Source: Arthrobacter sp. SLBN-112 | GTDB lineage: Bacteria > Actinomycetota > Actinomycetes > Actinomycetales > Micrococcaceae | Direction: 5' to 3' | Length of the DNA stretch: 64,000 bases | NCBI RefSeq assembly: GCF_006715225.1 | Contig: NZ_VFMU01000001.1 | Span: 3,410,001 to 3,474,000, forward strand | In this document: one piece after another, positions 56,365-64,000 of the stretch | Layout of the letters: each line of letters opens with the position of its first letter | Numbering within the stretch: the first letter of the stretch is position 1 | Program-made: the position numbers and the translations under genes | Notes under the pieces: model-generated | What the model was told of the DNA's origin: nothing | What the model saw: only the letters and a program-made list of their open reading frames with translations | Database searches by the model: none

Positions 56365-57207
56365 GTGTCAAAAAATTCCATTACTGCCCGTCACCGCGCG
56401 ACTCCGGCCCGTTCCATTGTGCTCGAGGGCCTCGCCGTAACCGCCAAGACCCAGGCCCGCTCGCTGGGCCGCCCGGCGCTCGCAGTTGCTGCAGCGTCCG
56501 GCATTGCATTCGGCGTCGGAGCCCCGGCCCATGCAGGTGTCACCGGTCCGGACACCACTGAGAACACCAGCGTCCAGGCATACTCGGCACCGGCAGCCCC
56601 GGCAGCAGCACCCGCCGCGGCAGCCGGAAACGTCCACACCGTCGTAGCGGGCGACACCATCGGGGCCATCGCTGCCGCCTACGGCGTCAGCCTCAACGAC
56701 GTCCTGTCCGCCAACGGACTGGGCCTGTCCTCAGTCATCTACCCCGGTGACCAGATCCAGATCCCCGGTGCAGGCTACACCGCAGCACCGGCTCCGGCCC
56801 CCGCCGCGGCTCCGGTCCAGGCTGCAGCCGCAACCGCACCGGCGAACACCGGCATGAACATGTCTTACGCTTCCGCCACCCCGCTGGCCTCCACCGGCAC
56901 GGGTACCGGCGCTGCGATCCTGGCATCCGCTTACAGCCAGGTTGGCGTGGGCCAGGACTGCACCGCAATGGTTGAAAAGGCCCTGCGCTCCGTCGGCAAG
57001 TCCGTCGGCGACCTGGCCCCCACCCAGTTCTTCCAGTACGGAACTGTTGTCAGCGCCCCCGCCCCCGGTGACCTGATCATCACCTCCGGCCACGTGGGCG
57101 TTTACGCCGGCGACGGCCAGGTTGTCAGCGGCGGCGTCAACGGCTACAGCACCGAAGTCCACTCCATCAGCTGGCTCAGCGGCTACTCCGCCGTCCGCGT
57201 AGCCTAG
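56365..57207 (+). CDS. Exported LysM-NlpC/P60-type peptidoglycan hydrolase
   Basis: 280 aa. A long N-terminal region with a signal sequence (ALAVAAASGIAFGVGAPAHA, about 37-56) is followed by one LysM domain (VHTVVAGDTIGAIAAAYGVS to YPGDQIQIPG, about 90-136). After an Ala/Pro linker comes a C-terminal NlpC/P60-like domain with Cys in GVGQDCTAMVEKAL and His in PGDLIITSGHVGVYAG. The nucleophile context is DCT rather than the usual DCSG/DCSS. The start is GTG at 56365, behind GGGAGAGG. Expression is predicted to be controlled by the c-di-AMP riboswitch directly upstream. Confidence 0.9.
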   Translation: MSKNSITARHRATPARSIVLEGLAVTAKTQARSLGRPALAVAAASGIAFGVGAPAHAGVTGPDTTENTSVQAYSAPAAPAAAPAAAAGNVHTVVAGDTIGAIAAAYGVSLNDVLSANGLGLSSVIYPGDQIQIPGAGYTAAPAPAPAAAPVQAAAATAPANTGMNMSYASATPLASTGTGTGAAILASAYSQVGVGQDCTAMVEKALRSVGKSVGDLAPTQFFQYGTVVSAPAPGDLIITSGHVGVYAGDGQVVSGGVNGYSTEVHSISWLSGYSAVRVA

Positions 57208-57249
57208 GCTCCCCGGCGCTTCGCAACCAGCGGAGCCGGTCAGAACAGG

Positions 57250-57283
57250 AGGGCGGCAGCCGGGTATTCCCGGCTGCCGCCCT
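57250..57283 (+). terminator. Hairpin terminator after the LysM-NlpC gene
   Basis: A 15-bp perfect stem (AGGGCGGCAGCCGGG and complement) with a TATT loop, 42 bp past the stop, followed by TCTGCCGTTTTT. It lies in the gap between convergent genes and may also serve selO. Confidence 0.8.
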
Positions 57284-57311
57284 TCTGCCGTTTTTCCGCC
57301 GGCACGAGCCG

Positions 57312-58778
57312 TCAGGTCCCGCAGAAGGTCATGTAGTTGCCGAAATCTTCAGGGGCACCCTCGGCGTAGCGCTCCAGCCCGGGACGTTCGGTAAAGGGGG
57401 CACCGATGGCCTCGAGCAGTTGCTGCAGGGGCGCGAGGTTTCCTTCGGTGGCAGCTGACAGGGCCTCCTCCACGAGGTGGTTCCGGGGAATGTAGAGAGG
57501 GTTCACGCTGTCCATCAGTTCCGCATCGGGCTCCATGGCCTGCCACCGCTCCGCCCAGGCATCGAACGCGGCCAGATCAAGGACCATGCCGCGCACGGGA
57601 CGGAGGTCGCCCCGGGCGGCCTTGCCCAGGTTACGGAAGAACAGGGTATAGTCCACCGGGCCGTCCTTCAGGATGGCGATCGCATCGTCCACCAGGGCTG
57701 AGGCGTCGTCACTGTTCTCCCCGCCGCCTCCCAGGCCCAGCTTGCGTTTCATGCCGCTGGACCACGCCCCGCTGTACTGTCCGCGGAACCGGCCGAGCAC
57801 CTCCACGGCCGGGGCAACCGCCTTTTCCTGATCCTCGTCGATGAGCGGCAGCATCGCCTCGGCGAGCCGGGCAAGGTTCCATTCGGCAAGCACCGGCTGG
57901 TTGGCATAGGCGTAGCGTCCACTGACGTCAATGGAACTGTAGACGGCGGCGGGATTGAACGCGTCCATGAACGCGCACGGGCCGTAGTCGATGGTTTCCC
58001 CTGAGATGGTCATGTTGTCCGTATTCATGACACCGTGCACGAATCCCACCATCATCCACCTGGCCACCAGCTCCGCCTGGGCGGAGACGACTGAGCCGAA
58101 CAATGCCAGGTAGGGGTTTTCGGCTTCGGCAGCGTGCGGATAGTGCCTGCCGATGGCATGGTCCGCCAGCCGCTTCAGGAGGTCCAGGTTTTCCGTGGCC
58201 CGCGCGTACTGGAAGCTGCCAACGCGCAGGTGGCTGCTTGCCACCCGCGCCAGGACGGCACCGGGCAGCATGCCGTCGCGCCGGACCTGCCGTCCGGTTG
58301 CCACCACGGCGAGCGAGCGGGTGGTGGGAATGTGCAGGGCGTGCATGGCCTCACTGACCACATATTCACGGAGCATGGGCCCGACGACGGCACGGCCGTC
58401 CCCGGCGCGGGCGAAAGGCGTGCGCCCCGAGCCTTTGAGATGGACGTCCAGGAGGCGGCCGCTTTGGTCAGTGACCTCCCCCAGCAGCAGCGCACGTCCG
58501 TCACCCAGCAGCGGCGAGTAACCGCCGAACTGGTGCCCCGCATATGCCTGCGCTACCGGGGTGGCGCCAGCGGGAACGTGATTACCCACCAGGAGCCGCA
58601 CCCCTTCGCGGCTGCGCAGGTACTGCGGATCGAGCCCCAACTCCCGGGCGAGCTTGTCGTTCAAAACCAGAAGTTCGGGACTGGGTGCTTCCTCGGCCTG
58701 CCAGGGAACGGCCAGTTCTGCCAGTTCCCGGGCGAAACGGCCGTTAAAAGTGACCGTGGATTCAGTTGCTGCCGTCAT
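57312..58778 (-). CDS. selO: Protein adenylyltransferase SelO family (YdiU)
   Basis: 488-aa pseudokinase-fold enzyme that AMPylates proteins in redox stress. Visible motifs are [70 protein letters not shown], and the active-site region [22 protein letters not shown], which carries the unusual metal ligands. The C-terminal SelO selenocysteine/Cys position is present as CGT at the very end. The start at 58778 overlaps the end of rnz by 17 bp, so it is last in a DinB-rnz-selO operon. Confidence 0.93.
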   Translation of the reverse strand: MTAATESTVTFNGRFARELAELAVPWQAEEAPSPELLVLNDKLARELGLDPQYLRSREGVRLLVGNHVPAGATPVAQAYAGHQFGGYSPLLGDGRALLLGEVTDQSGRLLDVHLKGSGRTPFARAGDGRAVVGPMLREYVVSEAMHALHIPTTRSLAVVATGRQVRRDGMLPGAVLARVASSHLRVGSFQYARATENLDLLKRLADHAIGRHYPHAAEAENPYLALFGSVVSAQAELVARWMMVGFVHGVMNTDNMTISGETIDYGPCAFMDAFNPAAVYSSIDVSGRYAYANQPVLAEWNLARLAEAMLPLIDEDQEKAVAPAVEVLGRFRGQYSGAWSSGMKRKLGLGGGGENSDDASALVDDAIAILKDGPVDYTLFFRNLGKAARGDLRPVRGMVLDLAAFDAWAERWQAMEPDAELMDSVNPLYIPRNHLVEEALSAATEGNLAPLQQLLEAIGAPFTERPGLERYAEGAPEDFGNYMTFCGT

Positions 58779-59709
58779 GGTTTAACCCTATCGCCGTAGT
58801 GTCGCCTGCCGCTTCCCGCACCGGTTGCCGCCGATGGGGAACGGCGATGCGCTGCAGGTCTTCAGCAGCAATGACCGTGGCTTCCGGAGCCCGGGCCCTT
58901 GCCTGCTCCGCGAGGTGGGAGACGTCGTTTCCGTACCGTGCTGAAAAATGCGTGAGCACCAGTGTCCGGGCCTTCCCTGACGCCGCCAGTTCACCTGCCT
59001 GCCCGGCGGTGAGGTGCAGGTATTGCCGGGCCAGGCCGGCGTCGTCGTCACTGAACGTGGACTCCGTGACCAGCAGGTCGGTGCCTGCTGCCAGTTCATC
59101 GGCACCGGGGCACGGTGCGGTGTCCATGATGAAGGCAAACCGCTGGCCCGGCCTGGGAGTGCTCACGTCCTCCAGCCGGACTGCCCCCAGGACCCCTTGC
59201 CGCTGCAGCCTGCGGACGTCGGATCCGCCGATGCCCGCAGCCCTGAGCCGCTCCGGCAGGAAAGTGCGGCCCTCGGGCTCGGTGACAAGGTAACCGTACG
59301 TCTCGATGCGGTGCTTCAGGGGCCGGACCTCAAGGCCTTCCGCCACGTGCCCGGCGCCGGAATGCGGATGCAGCCGCAGGTCGAGGCCGGGAGAGCTGAC
59401 GGCCACCAGGGCCCGGACCACCTCCTCGCCGGACGCCGGATAATGCAGGTGGACCGGGTGCCGCACTCCGTCCAGGGCCATCCTGGAGAGGACTCCGGGC
59501 AGGCCGTAGCAATGGTCCCCGTGCACGTGGGTGAGGCAAATCCTGGTGATGCTGCTTGCCGTTGCTCCGGCATGGATCATTTGGCGCTGGGTACCCTCAC
59601 CGGGATCGAAAAGCAGCCCTTCGCCGTCCCAGCGCAGCAGGTAGCCGTTGTGGTTCCTGGTCCGCGTCGGAACCTGTGATGCGGTGCCCAGCACCACGAG
59701 TTCACGCAC
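58762..59709 (-). CDS. rnz: Ribonuclease Z (metallo-beta-lactamase fold tRNA 3' endonuclease)
   Basis: 315 aa. It matures tRNA 3' ends. The zinc site motif [13 protein letters not shown] (HxHxDH), the N-terminal [25 protein letters not shown] and the late [11 protein letters not shown] are typical. The long exosite arm is partly represented around 150-180. The start is GTG at 59709 (MRELVVLG), overlapping the DinB gene end by 8 bp. Upstream open frame belongs to the DinB gene region. Confidence 0.9.
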   Translation of the reverse strand: MRELVVLGTASQVPTRTRNHNGYLLRWDGEGLLFDPGEGTQRQMIHAGATASSITRICLTHVHGDHCYGLPGVLSRMALDGVRHPVHLHYPASGEEVVRALVAVSSPGLDLRLHPHSGAGHVAEGLEVRPLKHRIETYGYLVTEPEGRTFLPERLRAAGIGGSDVRRLQRQGVLGAVRLEDVSTPRPGQRFAFIMDTAPCPGADELAAGTDLLVTESTFSDDDAGLARQYLHLTAGQAGELAASGKARTLVLTHFSARYGNDVSHLAEQARARAPEATVIAAEDLQRIAVPHRRQPVREAAGDTTAIGLNHDGSN

Positions 59710-60226
59710 CGCTGGTGTCCGCCGATGCGGCATGCAGCCCCTTGGCGTAGGCGGCCTGGCCGGCGTGCTGGAGGCAGTCCCCCAGGATACTGACCAGCCG
59801 CACCCCCAGGGTGACGGGCGGATCCCAATGCCGGTCAACAACACGGTCCAGGTCGGGATCACCGATTCCTTCGAGGACCTTTGCCGTCTGCCGGTGGACA
59901 GCTTCGTAGTACTCCTGCAGGAGTTCCCGGGATGCGCGGACGGCGTCCACCTGCTTGCTGGAATGGCCATAGCCCGTGTCGCTGTCCGCCAGCGGGAGCC
60001 CAAAGCGGGCAACGAATCCCTCCATCGTCCAGACCTGCTCCAGGCCCGACGCGGCGGCAACCTGGGCATCTTCCACCCGGCCCATGTGCCAGACCAGCCA
60101 GGCGATGGAATTGCCGTGACCTGCGGGACGGCGCTGCAGCTGCCCCTCATCCAGCCCGTCCAGCACCTGGCCCACCAGGCCCGGGAGACGGTCGAAGGCC
60201 TCCAGCAGCAGTTCCTTGGATTCCAT
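59702..60226 (-). CDS. DinB-family (DUF664-like) protein
   Basis: 174 aa, a four-helix bundle by family. Metal ligands are likely in AWLVWHMGRVEDAQ (His near 47), EEYYEAVHRQT-like helix 3 (His in YYEAVHRQ) and GDCLQHAGQAAYAKG (His). In actinobacteria such proteins include mycothiol-dependent enzymes; the substrate here is unknown. It is the first gene of the DinB-rnz-selO unit. Confidence 0.83.
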   Translation of the reverse strand: MESKELLLEAFDRLPGLVGQVLDGLDEGQLQRRPAGHGNSIAWLVWHMGRVEDAQVAAASGLEQVWTMEGFVARFGLPLADSDTGYGHSSKQVDAVRASRELLQEYYEAVHRQTAKVLEGIGDPDLDRVVDRHWDPPVTLGVRLVSILGDCLQHAGQAAYAKGLHAASADTSGA

Positions 60227-60276
60227 GATTCTCCTCCCCTGCGGACGGCGCCTGGCGGCTCCTCCCCCCGGCCTTG

Positions 60277-60708
60277 CTAGCGTTCCAGGTCGTCGGGCTC
60301 GAACTCGCTAAGGGGGGAGCCGCCGAAGTTCTCCTCGTCGTCACTGGCGTCTGCTTCCAGGCCGGTGGGGTTTTCGCCGAAATCGACATCGGCTGCTGCT
60401 TCGCCCAGGGTGGGGGTGTCCGGCGGCACCTGCTCGTCGCCTGAGCGGTACCGCGCCTGAGCGCTTTCGTCCCGCAGTGTCTGGTCGCTCAGGAAGTCCT
60501 GCTCTTCGCCCGAGACTGCCTCGTCCTGCAGCAACGGGTCCTCCTGCCAGCGGTCCGGGTTGTTTTCGGCTGCACCTGGGTAGCTGTCCGGTTCCCCCAT
60601 GACAGGGTCGAGCTCCAGTGACGACGCCGCGCCCGGAGTTTCGTCGAGAAGTATGTCCTCTTCCTGCACAACTTCCAGCTCATCGTCGGGGAGGTTCTGT
60701 TCAGTCAT
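60277..60708 (-). CDS. Acidic, disordered DUF5709-like protein
   Basis: 143 aa, strongly acidic (ELEVVQEEDILLDE, SDDEENFGGSPLSEFEPDDLE), with almost no hydrophobic core and therefore probably disordered. The layout fits DUF5709, an actinobacterial family of unknown function often in stress contexts. The ATG at 60708 has AAAGG upstream. A GTAAGCATACT motif lies 36 bp upstream, similar to one before the stress-type SDR at 52.2 kb. Confidence 0.65.
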   Translation of the reverse strand: MTEQNLPDDELEVVQEEDILLDETPGAASSLELDPVMGEPDSYPGAAENNPDRWQEDPLLQDEAVSGEEQDFLSDQTLRDESAQARYRSGDEQVPPDTPTLGEAAADVDFGENPTGLEADASDDEENFGGSPLSEFEPDDLER

Positions 60709-60743
60709 GATGATGCCTTTCTCTTTAAGTCCGGCGGACAATA

Positions 60744-60757
60744 GTAAGCATACTGAG
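60744..60757. promoter_or_regulatory. GTAAGCATACTGAG motif upstream of the DUF5709 gene
   Basis: Shares GTAAGCAT(A/G)CT with the site at 52155. It sits in the 301-bp divergent region between DUF5709 and the universal stress protein, which otherwise holds one dispersed palindrome and no ORF. Possible regulator or sigma-factor site; inference only. Confidence 0.4.
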
Positions 60758-60820
60758 GAACTGTGCCGCCTGTGAACCTTCGACGCTCCAGGGCACCTCG
60801 CCCCAGGCCCCTAAAATCAT

Positions 60821-60884
60821 CCATCGATTGCTCCGTACGTGTCGTTTTCAGGCGCCAAAACGACACGTACGGAGCAATCGATGG
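60821..60884. repeat. Dispersed palindromic element, copy B
   Basis: A perfect 28-bp inverted repeat, left arm CCATCGATTGCTCCGTACGT... (60821-60848), right arm 60857-60884, with an 8-nt CAGGCGCC centre. Arms and centre match copy A at 32514-32573 (CTCCGTAC(G/T)TGTCG and TCAGGC). This copy lies between divergently transcribed genes, so transcription termination is not its obvious role. Confidence 0.85.
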
Positions 60885-61009
60885 GGTGCACGGGGCAGCA
60901 GGGGGCGCTGAACAGCGCTTCCGTGACTTTTGGCCCTAGAGTGCCGGTGGCGGCGGGGCCAGTCTGGAACAGCAGGAAGACCAGTTCACGATGAGCAGGA
61001 AGTGCCGCC

Positions 61010-61876
61010 ATGACATCCCAGAAACCCATCGCTGTGGGCACCAACGATTCAGCGCAAAGCCAGGCCGCGGTCCTCTGGGCAGCGCGCCGTGCCCACCGGG
61101 CAGGCCTGCCGCTGGTGATCGTCCACGTCGTAGACGACCGGTGGGTTGCCGAACCCTACCCTTGGTTCGGAACTCTCCAGCAGGCCGGTGAGGAACTGCT
61201 CAAGACCGCCGCCGGCAGGCTCGAAGGAAGCGTCCCCGTTACCCCGGACACGGTACTGCTTACCGGAAGCGTGGGCGGGCAGCTGGCCAAGTATTCGAAG
61301 AAGACCTCGATGATGGTTATCGGCTCAGGCAGCGGCCACCTCGGCGGCGCCCTCGCAGACCGTGCACTCCAGGTGGCCACCGCCGCCAAGGTCCCCGTCG
61401 CCGTCGTTGGAACCCAGGACCTGGAAGGCCGGTCCGGTGTGGTGGTCGGTGTAGACGGATCCGCGGAAGCTACGCAGGCCGTCGCCTTCGCCGCTGCCGA
61501 AGCAGACCGCGATGGAGACGAACTCACAGTCGTCTATGCCGTCAATGCTCCAGATCCCGTCATCGACGCCGGGCTGACGCCGGCTGCGCTTGCGGACCTC
61601 ATCGTGGACGAGGAACGGATTGTGCTTTCTGAAACCGTTGCCGGGCTCAAGGAAGACTATCCGGACCTGACCGTGCACCAGCAGCTCGACAGCGACAGGG
61701 GTGCGGTGGACGCCCTTGTGGCGGCCGCGGCCGGAGCACGGCTGCTGGTGGTGGGCAGCCGCGGCAGGGGCGCCTTCAAGCGCCTGCTGCTCGGTTCCAC
61801 CGCACACGGCGTGCTGAAGCACCTCCCGTGCCCCACGATCATCACGCGGACTGACGCCGTACCCGGCACCATCTAG
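61010..61876 (+). CDS. Universal stress protein, tandem UspA domains
   Basis: 288 aa with two Usp domains (about 1-142 and 145-283). The first has PIAVGTNDSAQSQAAVLWAA and the GSGSGHLGGALADRAL loop; the second has VVVGVDGSAEATQAVAFAA and GSRGRGAFKRLLLGSTAHGVL, the G-x2-G-x9-GS ATP-binding motif. The second domain is the better ATP-binder by sequence. Related actinobacterial proteins respond to hypoxia and stationary phase. It is followed after 64 bp by the DUF4389 gene. Confidence 0.92.
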   Translation: MTSQKPIAVGTNDSAQSQAAVLWAARRAHRAGLPLVIVHVVDDRWVAEPYPWFGTLQQAGEELLKTAAGRLEGSVPVTPDTVLLTGSVGGQLAKYSKKTSMMVIGSGSGHLGGALADRALQVATAAKVPVAVVGTQDLEGRSGVVVGVDGSAEATQAVAFAAAEADRDGDELTVVYAVNAPDPVIDAGLTPAALADLIVDEERIVLSETVAGLKEDYPDLTVHQQLDSDRGAVDALVAAAAGARLLVVGSRGRGAFKRLLLGSTAHGVLKHLPCPTIITRTDAVPGTI

Positions 61877-61940
61877 GCCGGGACAGCCTGCCCGTCCTTC
61901 TCTCCCCCGTCCACGCACCCCCAGCGGAAAGTCCCACGCC

Positions 61941-63650
61941 ATGAAAAAGCCCGCCGCCATCATCATGCTGGTCCTCGGGATCCTGATCACCATTCCAGGG
62001 CTGGCTGCGCTGGCGGGAGGAGCCGTAGCCTCGGCGGTGGGATCCATCCAGGGGGACGGCTTCCTGACCTCCGGCACATCCCGTTTTTCCGTTAATTCCT
62101 TTGCCCTTACCTCGCCACGGGCCGATGCCATTGGCGAGGACGTTCCCGGCAGGCTTCCCTTCGACGTCGGCACCCTGCGCCTGCGGGTTAATTCAGTGAG
62201 CCCCGACAAACCGGTGTTCATTGGCATCGGCCCGCAGGCCGATGTCGAACAGTACCTGTCAGGCGTGCACCACTCGGAGCTGCTCAACATCCGCCAGCGG
62301 CCCTTCCGGGCCGAATACCGCGACGTTCCGGGCGGAAACCCCGCATCACCACCTGCCAACCAGCGCTTTTGGACCGCATCCGTGTCAGGGTCCGGAGAGC
62401 AGGAGCTCACCTGGAACATCACCCCGGGCACATGGGAAGTGGTGGTGATGAACGCCGATGCCTCGTCCGGCATCGATGTCCAGGCGCAGGCCGGCTTCCG
62501 CTCAGACCTGATCCGGCCGGCAGCCACCGGCCTGTTGGTGGGCGGGCTCATCGCCCTGGTGATCGGTATTCCCCTCATCATCTTCGGCGCCATGGGACTG
62601 GGCCGGCACGCCGCGCGGCCAGCCGGCGGTCCGTCAGCCGGCGGTCCGTCAGCCGGCGGTCCGGCGATGCCAGGGCAAGGCATGCCGGCGCCCGCGATGG
62701 CCGGGCCGGGAATGGCAGGGCCAGGCCAAGAGCCGGGGGCCCAAGTGCCGGGCGGCCAGGTGCCGGCTGGGCAAGTTTCGGGATGGCAGGGACCAGCACC
62801 GGCACCCTGGGGCCAGCCAGGGGCGCAGGCCGCGGCGGCAGCTCCGGGGGCACCCCCGCCGCAACCGTTCACTACGGCAGCGGAAGACCGCCGCGGCTAT
62901 CCCGCACGGCTTTTCGGCACCATCGATCCCGGGCTGTCCCGCTGGATGTGGCTGGTCAAGTGGTTTCTGGCCATCCCCCATTTCATCCTGCTCTTCTTCC
63001 TCTGGTTCGCGTTGGTCATCACCACCATCGTGGCGGGCTTCGCCATCCTGTTCACTGGCCGGTATCCGAGGGCCCTGTTCGATTTCAATGTCGGCGTCAT
63101 GCGGTGGAACTGGCGGGTGGCGTTCTACGCCTATGCCGCCGTCGGCACCGACCTCTACCCGCCGTTCACCCTCAAGCGCACCAATTACCCGGCCGACTTC
63201 GAGGTGGACTACCCGGAACGGCTGTCCCGGGGCCTGGTCCTGGTGAAATGGTGGCTCCTGGCGATCCCGCACCTGCTCGTGGTGGCCGCGTTTACCAACA
63301 CCGCGTGGCGGTGGCGCGCAGACAACAACTACTTCGGCACGACCTATGAACAGAGTGCGGGCCCATCCCTGCTGGGGTTGCTGGTCCTGATCGCGGCAGT
63401 GATCCTGCTGTTCACCGGCCGCTACCAGCGCCCGCTGTTTGATTTCATCCTTGGCGTTGACCGCTGGATCTATCGGGTCCTGGTATACACCGCGCTGATG
63501 CGGGACGAATATCCACCGTTCCGGCTTGACCAGGGGCCCCTCGAACCCGAGTGGTCCGAAGCGGTGATTCCCCCAGCGGCGATTCCCCCCGTGGGAACAC
63601 CTCAAGCCGGCCCGCCGTCCGCCGGCGGGCCGCCCGCCGGCGCGCCGTGA
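61941..63650 (+). CDS. DUF4389 domain-containing membrane protein
   Basis: 569 aa. One N-terminal helix (AAIIMLVLGILITIPGLAAL), an extracytoplasmic beta-rich domain to about residue 190, a second helix (LLVGGLIALVIGIPLIIFGA), a Gly/Pro/Ala-rich linker containing GGPSAGGPSAGGPA, then two DUF4389 units. These repeat the pattern WLVKWFLAIPHFILLFFLW...FTGRYPRALFDFNVGVMRWNWRV and VKWWLLAIPHLLVV...FTGRYQRPLFDFILGVDRWIYRV. Function is unknown. It sits between two universal stress proteins. The linker is encoded by a 15-bp DNA repeat (about 62624-62668). Confidence 0.85.
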   Translation: MKKPAAIIMLVLGILITIPGLAALAGGAVASAVGSIQGDGFLTSGTSRFSVNSFALTSPRADAIGEDVPGRLPFDVGTLRLRVNSVSPDKPVFIGIGPQADVEQYLSGVHHSELLNIRQRPFRAEYRDVPGGNPASPPANQRFWTASVSGSGEQELTWNITPGTWEVVVMNADASSGIDVQAQAGFRSDLIRPAATGLLVGGLIALVIGIPLIIFGAMGLGRHAARPAGGPSAGGPSAGGPAMPGQGMPAPAMAGPGMAGPGQEPGAQVPGGQVPAGQVSGWQGPAPAPWGQPGAQAAAAAPGAPPPQPFTTAAEDRRGYPARLFGTIDPGLSRWMWLVKWFLAIPHFILLFFLWFALVITTIVAGFAILFTGRYPRALFDFNVGVMRWNWRVAFYAYAAVGTDLYPPFTLKRTNYPADFEVDYPERLSRGLVLVKWWLLAIPHLLVVAAFTNTAWRWRADNNYFGTTYEQSAGPSLLGLLVLIAAVILLFTGRYQRPLFDFILGVDRWIYRVLVYTALMRDEYPPFRLDQGPLEPEWSEAVIPPAAIPPVGTPQAGPPSAGGPPAGAP

Positions 63651-63724
63651 CCTTCGGCCCTAGCCCCGCCGCGGGGCTGCGGGCATGATGGGCGTGACAG
63701 CGAGGGTCCGACGAGGGAGCAGAC

Positions 63725-64000
63725 ATGAGCATTGCCGGGGCACCAATTGCCAGGATCGTGGTAGGCGTCGACGGATCGGAGCCGTCCCTGGAGGCGCTCC
63801 GCCAAGCCCAACGGTTTGCCACTCCCCTCGGTGCCAAGGTCCAGGCCATCGCCTGCTGGGAGTACCCGCAGGTGTACTCCGGCTACGTCATGATGGGCAT
63901 TGAAGGCTTCGAGGAGGGCGCGAAGAAAATCCTTGACGAGGCAATGGAACAGGCTTTTGGTGCCGAACTGCCGGCCAATGTCACCGCAAGCCTTGTCAGG
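63725..64000 (+). CDS. Universal stress protein, N-terminal part (runs off the window)
   Basis: The first 92 codons are visible: MSIAGAPIARIVVGVDGSEP (nucleotide-binding strand 1 and Asp), then LEALRQAQRFATPLGAKVQAIACWEYP and a helical EEGAKKILDEAMEQAFG. This is a UspA fold start. The C-terminal ATP-binding glycine motif lies outside the window, so single- or double-domain status is unknown. The ATG at 63725 follows GAGGGAG. Confidence 0.88.
   Translation, partial: MSIAGAPIARIVVGVDGSEPSLEALRQAQRFATPLGAKVQAIACWEYPQVYSGYVMMGIEGFEEGAKKILDEAMEQAFGAELPANVTASLVR

Overview
The window is high-GC DNA, roughly two thirds G+C by eye, and looks chromosomal. It most likely comes from an actinobacterium of the Micrococcaceae (Arthrobacter/Pseudarthrobacter type). 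The support is the gene order alaS-ruvX-mltG, the block pdxT-yebC-ruvCAB-yajC-secDF-rel, the block thrS-HIT-pgsA next to pdxS, a mycoredoxin, an actinobacterial Vms1-like release factor, MurT/GatD, and families such as DUF6167, DUF6504, DUF5709 and DUF1918. There is no rRNA, tRNA, CRISPR array, IS element or prophage in view. Nearly all of the window is protein-coding.

Layout. 1-7.2 kb (minus): the start of mltG, then ruvX, alaS, two small membrane-associated proteins, rpsD and rarA. 7.2-16.9 kb: a peptidyl-tRNA-hydrolase-like release factor, an acetyltransferase, aspS, an amino-acid permease, hisS, a membrane-anchored cyclophilin, a DUF349 protein and an AbiEi-like protein whose 3' end runs 120 bp antisense into rel. 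16.8-26.8 kb (minus): (p)ppGpp synthetase/hydrolase rel, then secretion (secF, secD, yajC), Holliday-junction processing (ruvB, ruvA, ruvC), yebC and pdxT. 26.8-32.5 kb: an inserted-looking block (murT-gatD, a membrane ferric-reductase-like flavoprotein, an M3 peptidase) separates pdxT from pdxS. 32.8-37.1 kb (minus): pdxS, pgsA-type synthase, HIT hydrolase, thrS.

37.2-48.4 kb: a DNA-damage theme. dnaE2 and a DUF6504 gene lie behind a near-perfect LexA-type palindrome, without imuA/imuB beside them. Next to them are an unknown protein, chorismate mutase, a glyoxalase-fold protein, an SRAP (YedK/HMCES) protein, mycoredoxin, a lipoate-ligase-like protein, a UbiB kinase behind a PadR regulator, a thioesterase and an endonuclease/phosphatase-fold protein. 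48.5-64 kb: a large polytopic membrane protein, NUDIX, DUF1918, a phosphoesterase, a stress-type SDR, DUF1810, an AlkD-like protein coupled to a DksA/TraR zinc finger, a coiled-coil lytic transglycosylase, a cyclic-di-AMP riboswitch in front of a LysM-NlpC/P60 hydrolase, SelO-RNase Z-DinB, DUF5709, and two universal stress proteins flanking a DUF4389 membrane protein.

The signals least explained by ordinary gene content are: two copies of a 60-64 bp intergenic palindrome family (32.5 and 60.8 kb); a four-fold array of CGAT on an exact 10-bp period in front of padR; the LexA-type box between the dnaE2 unit and an unknown gene; a 17-bp tandem repeat running through the stop codon of a thioesterase gene; a perfect 16-bp hairpin inside the DUF1810 coding sequence; and a shared GTAAGCAT motif in front of two stress-type genes. 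I did not see a convincing multi-gene defence or biosynthetic system that is new. The best candidates for undescribed biology are the palindrome family and the SOS-linked unknown ORF.
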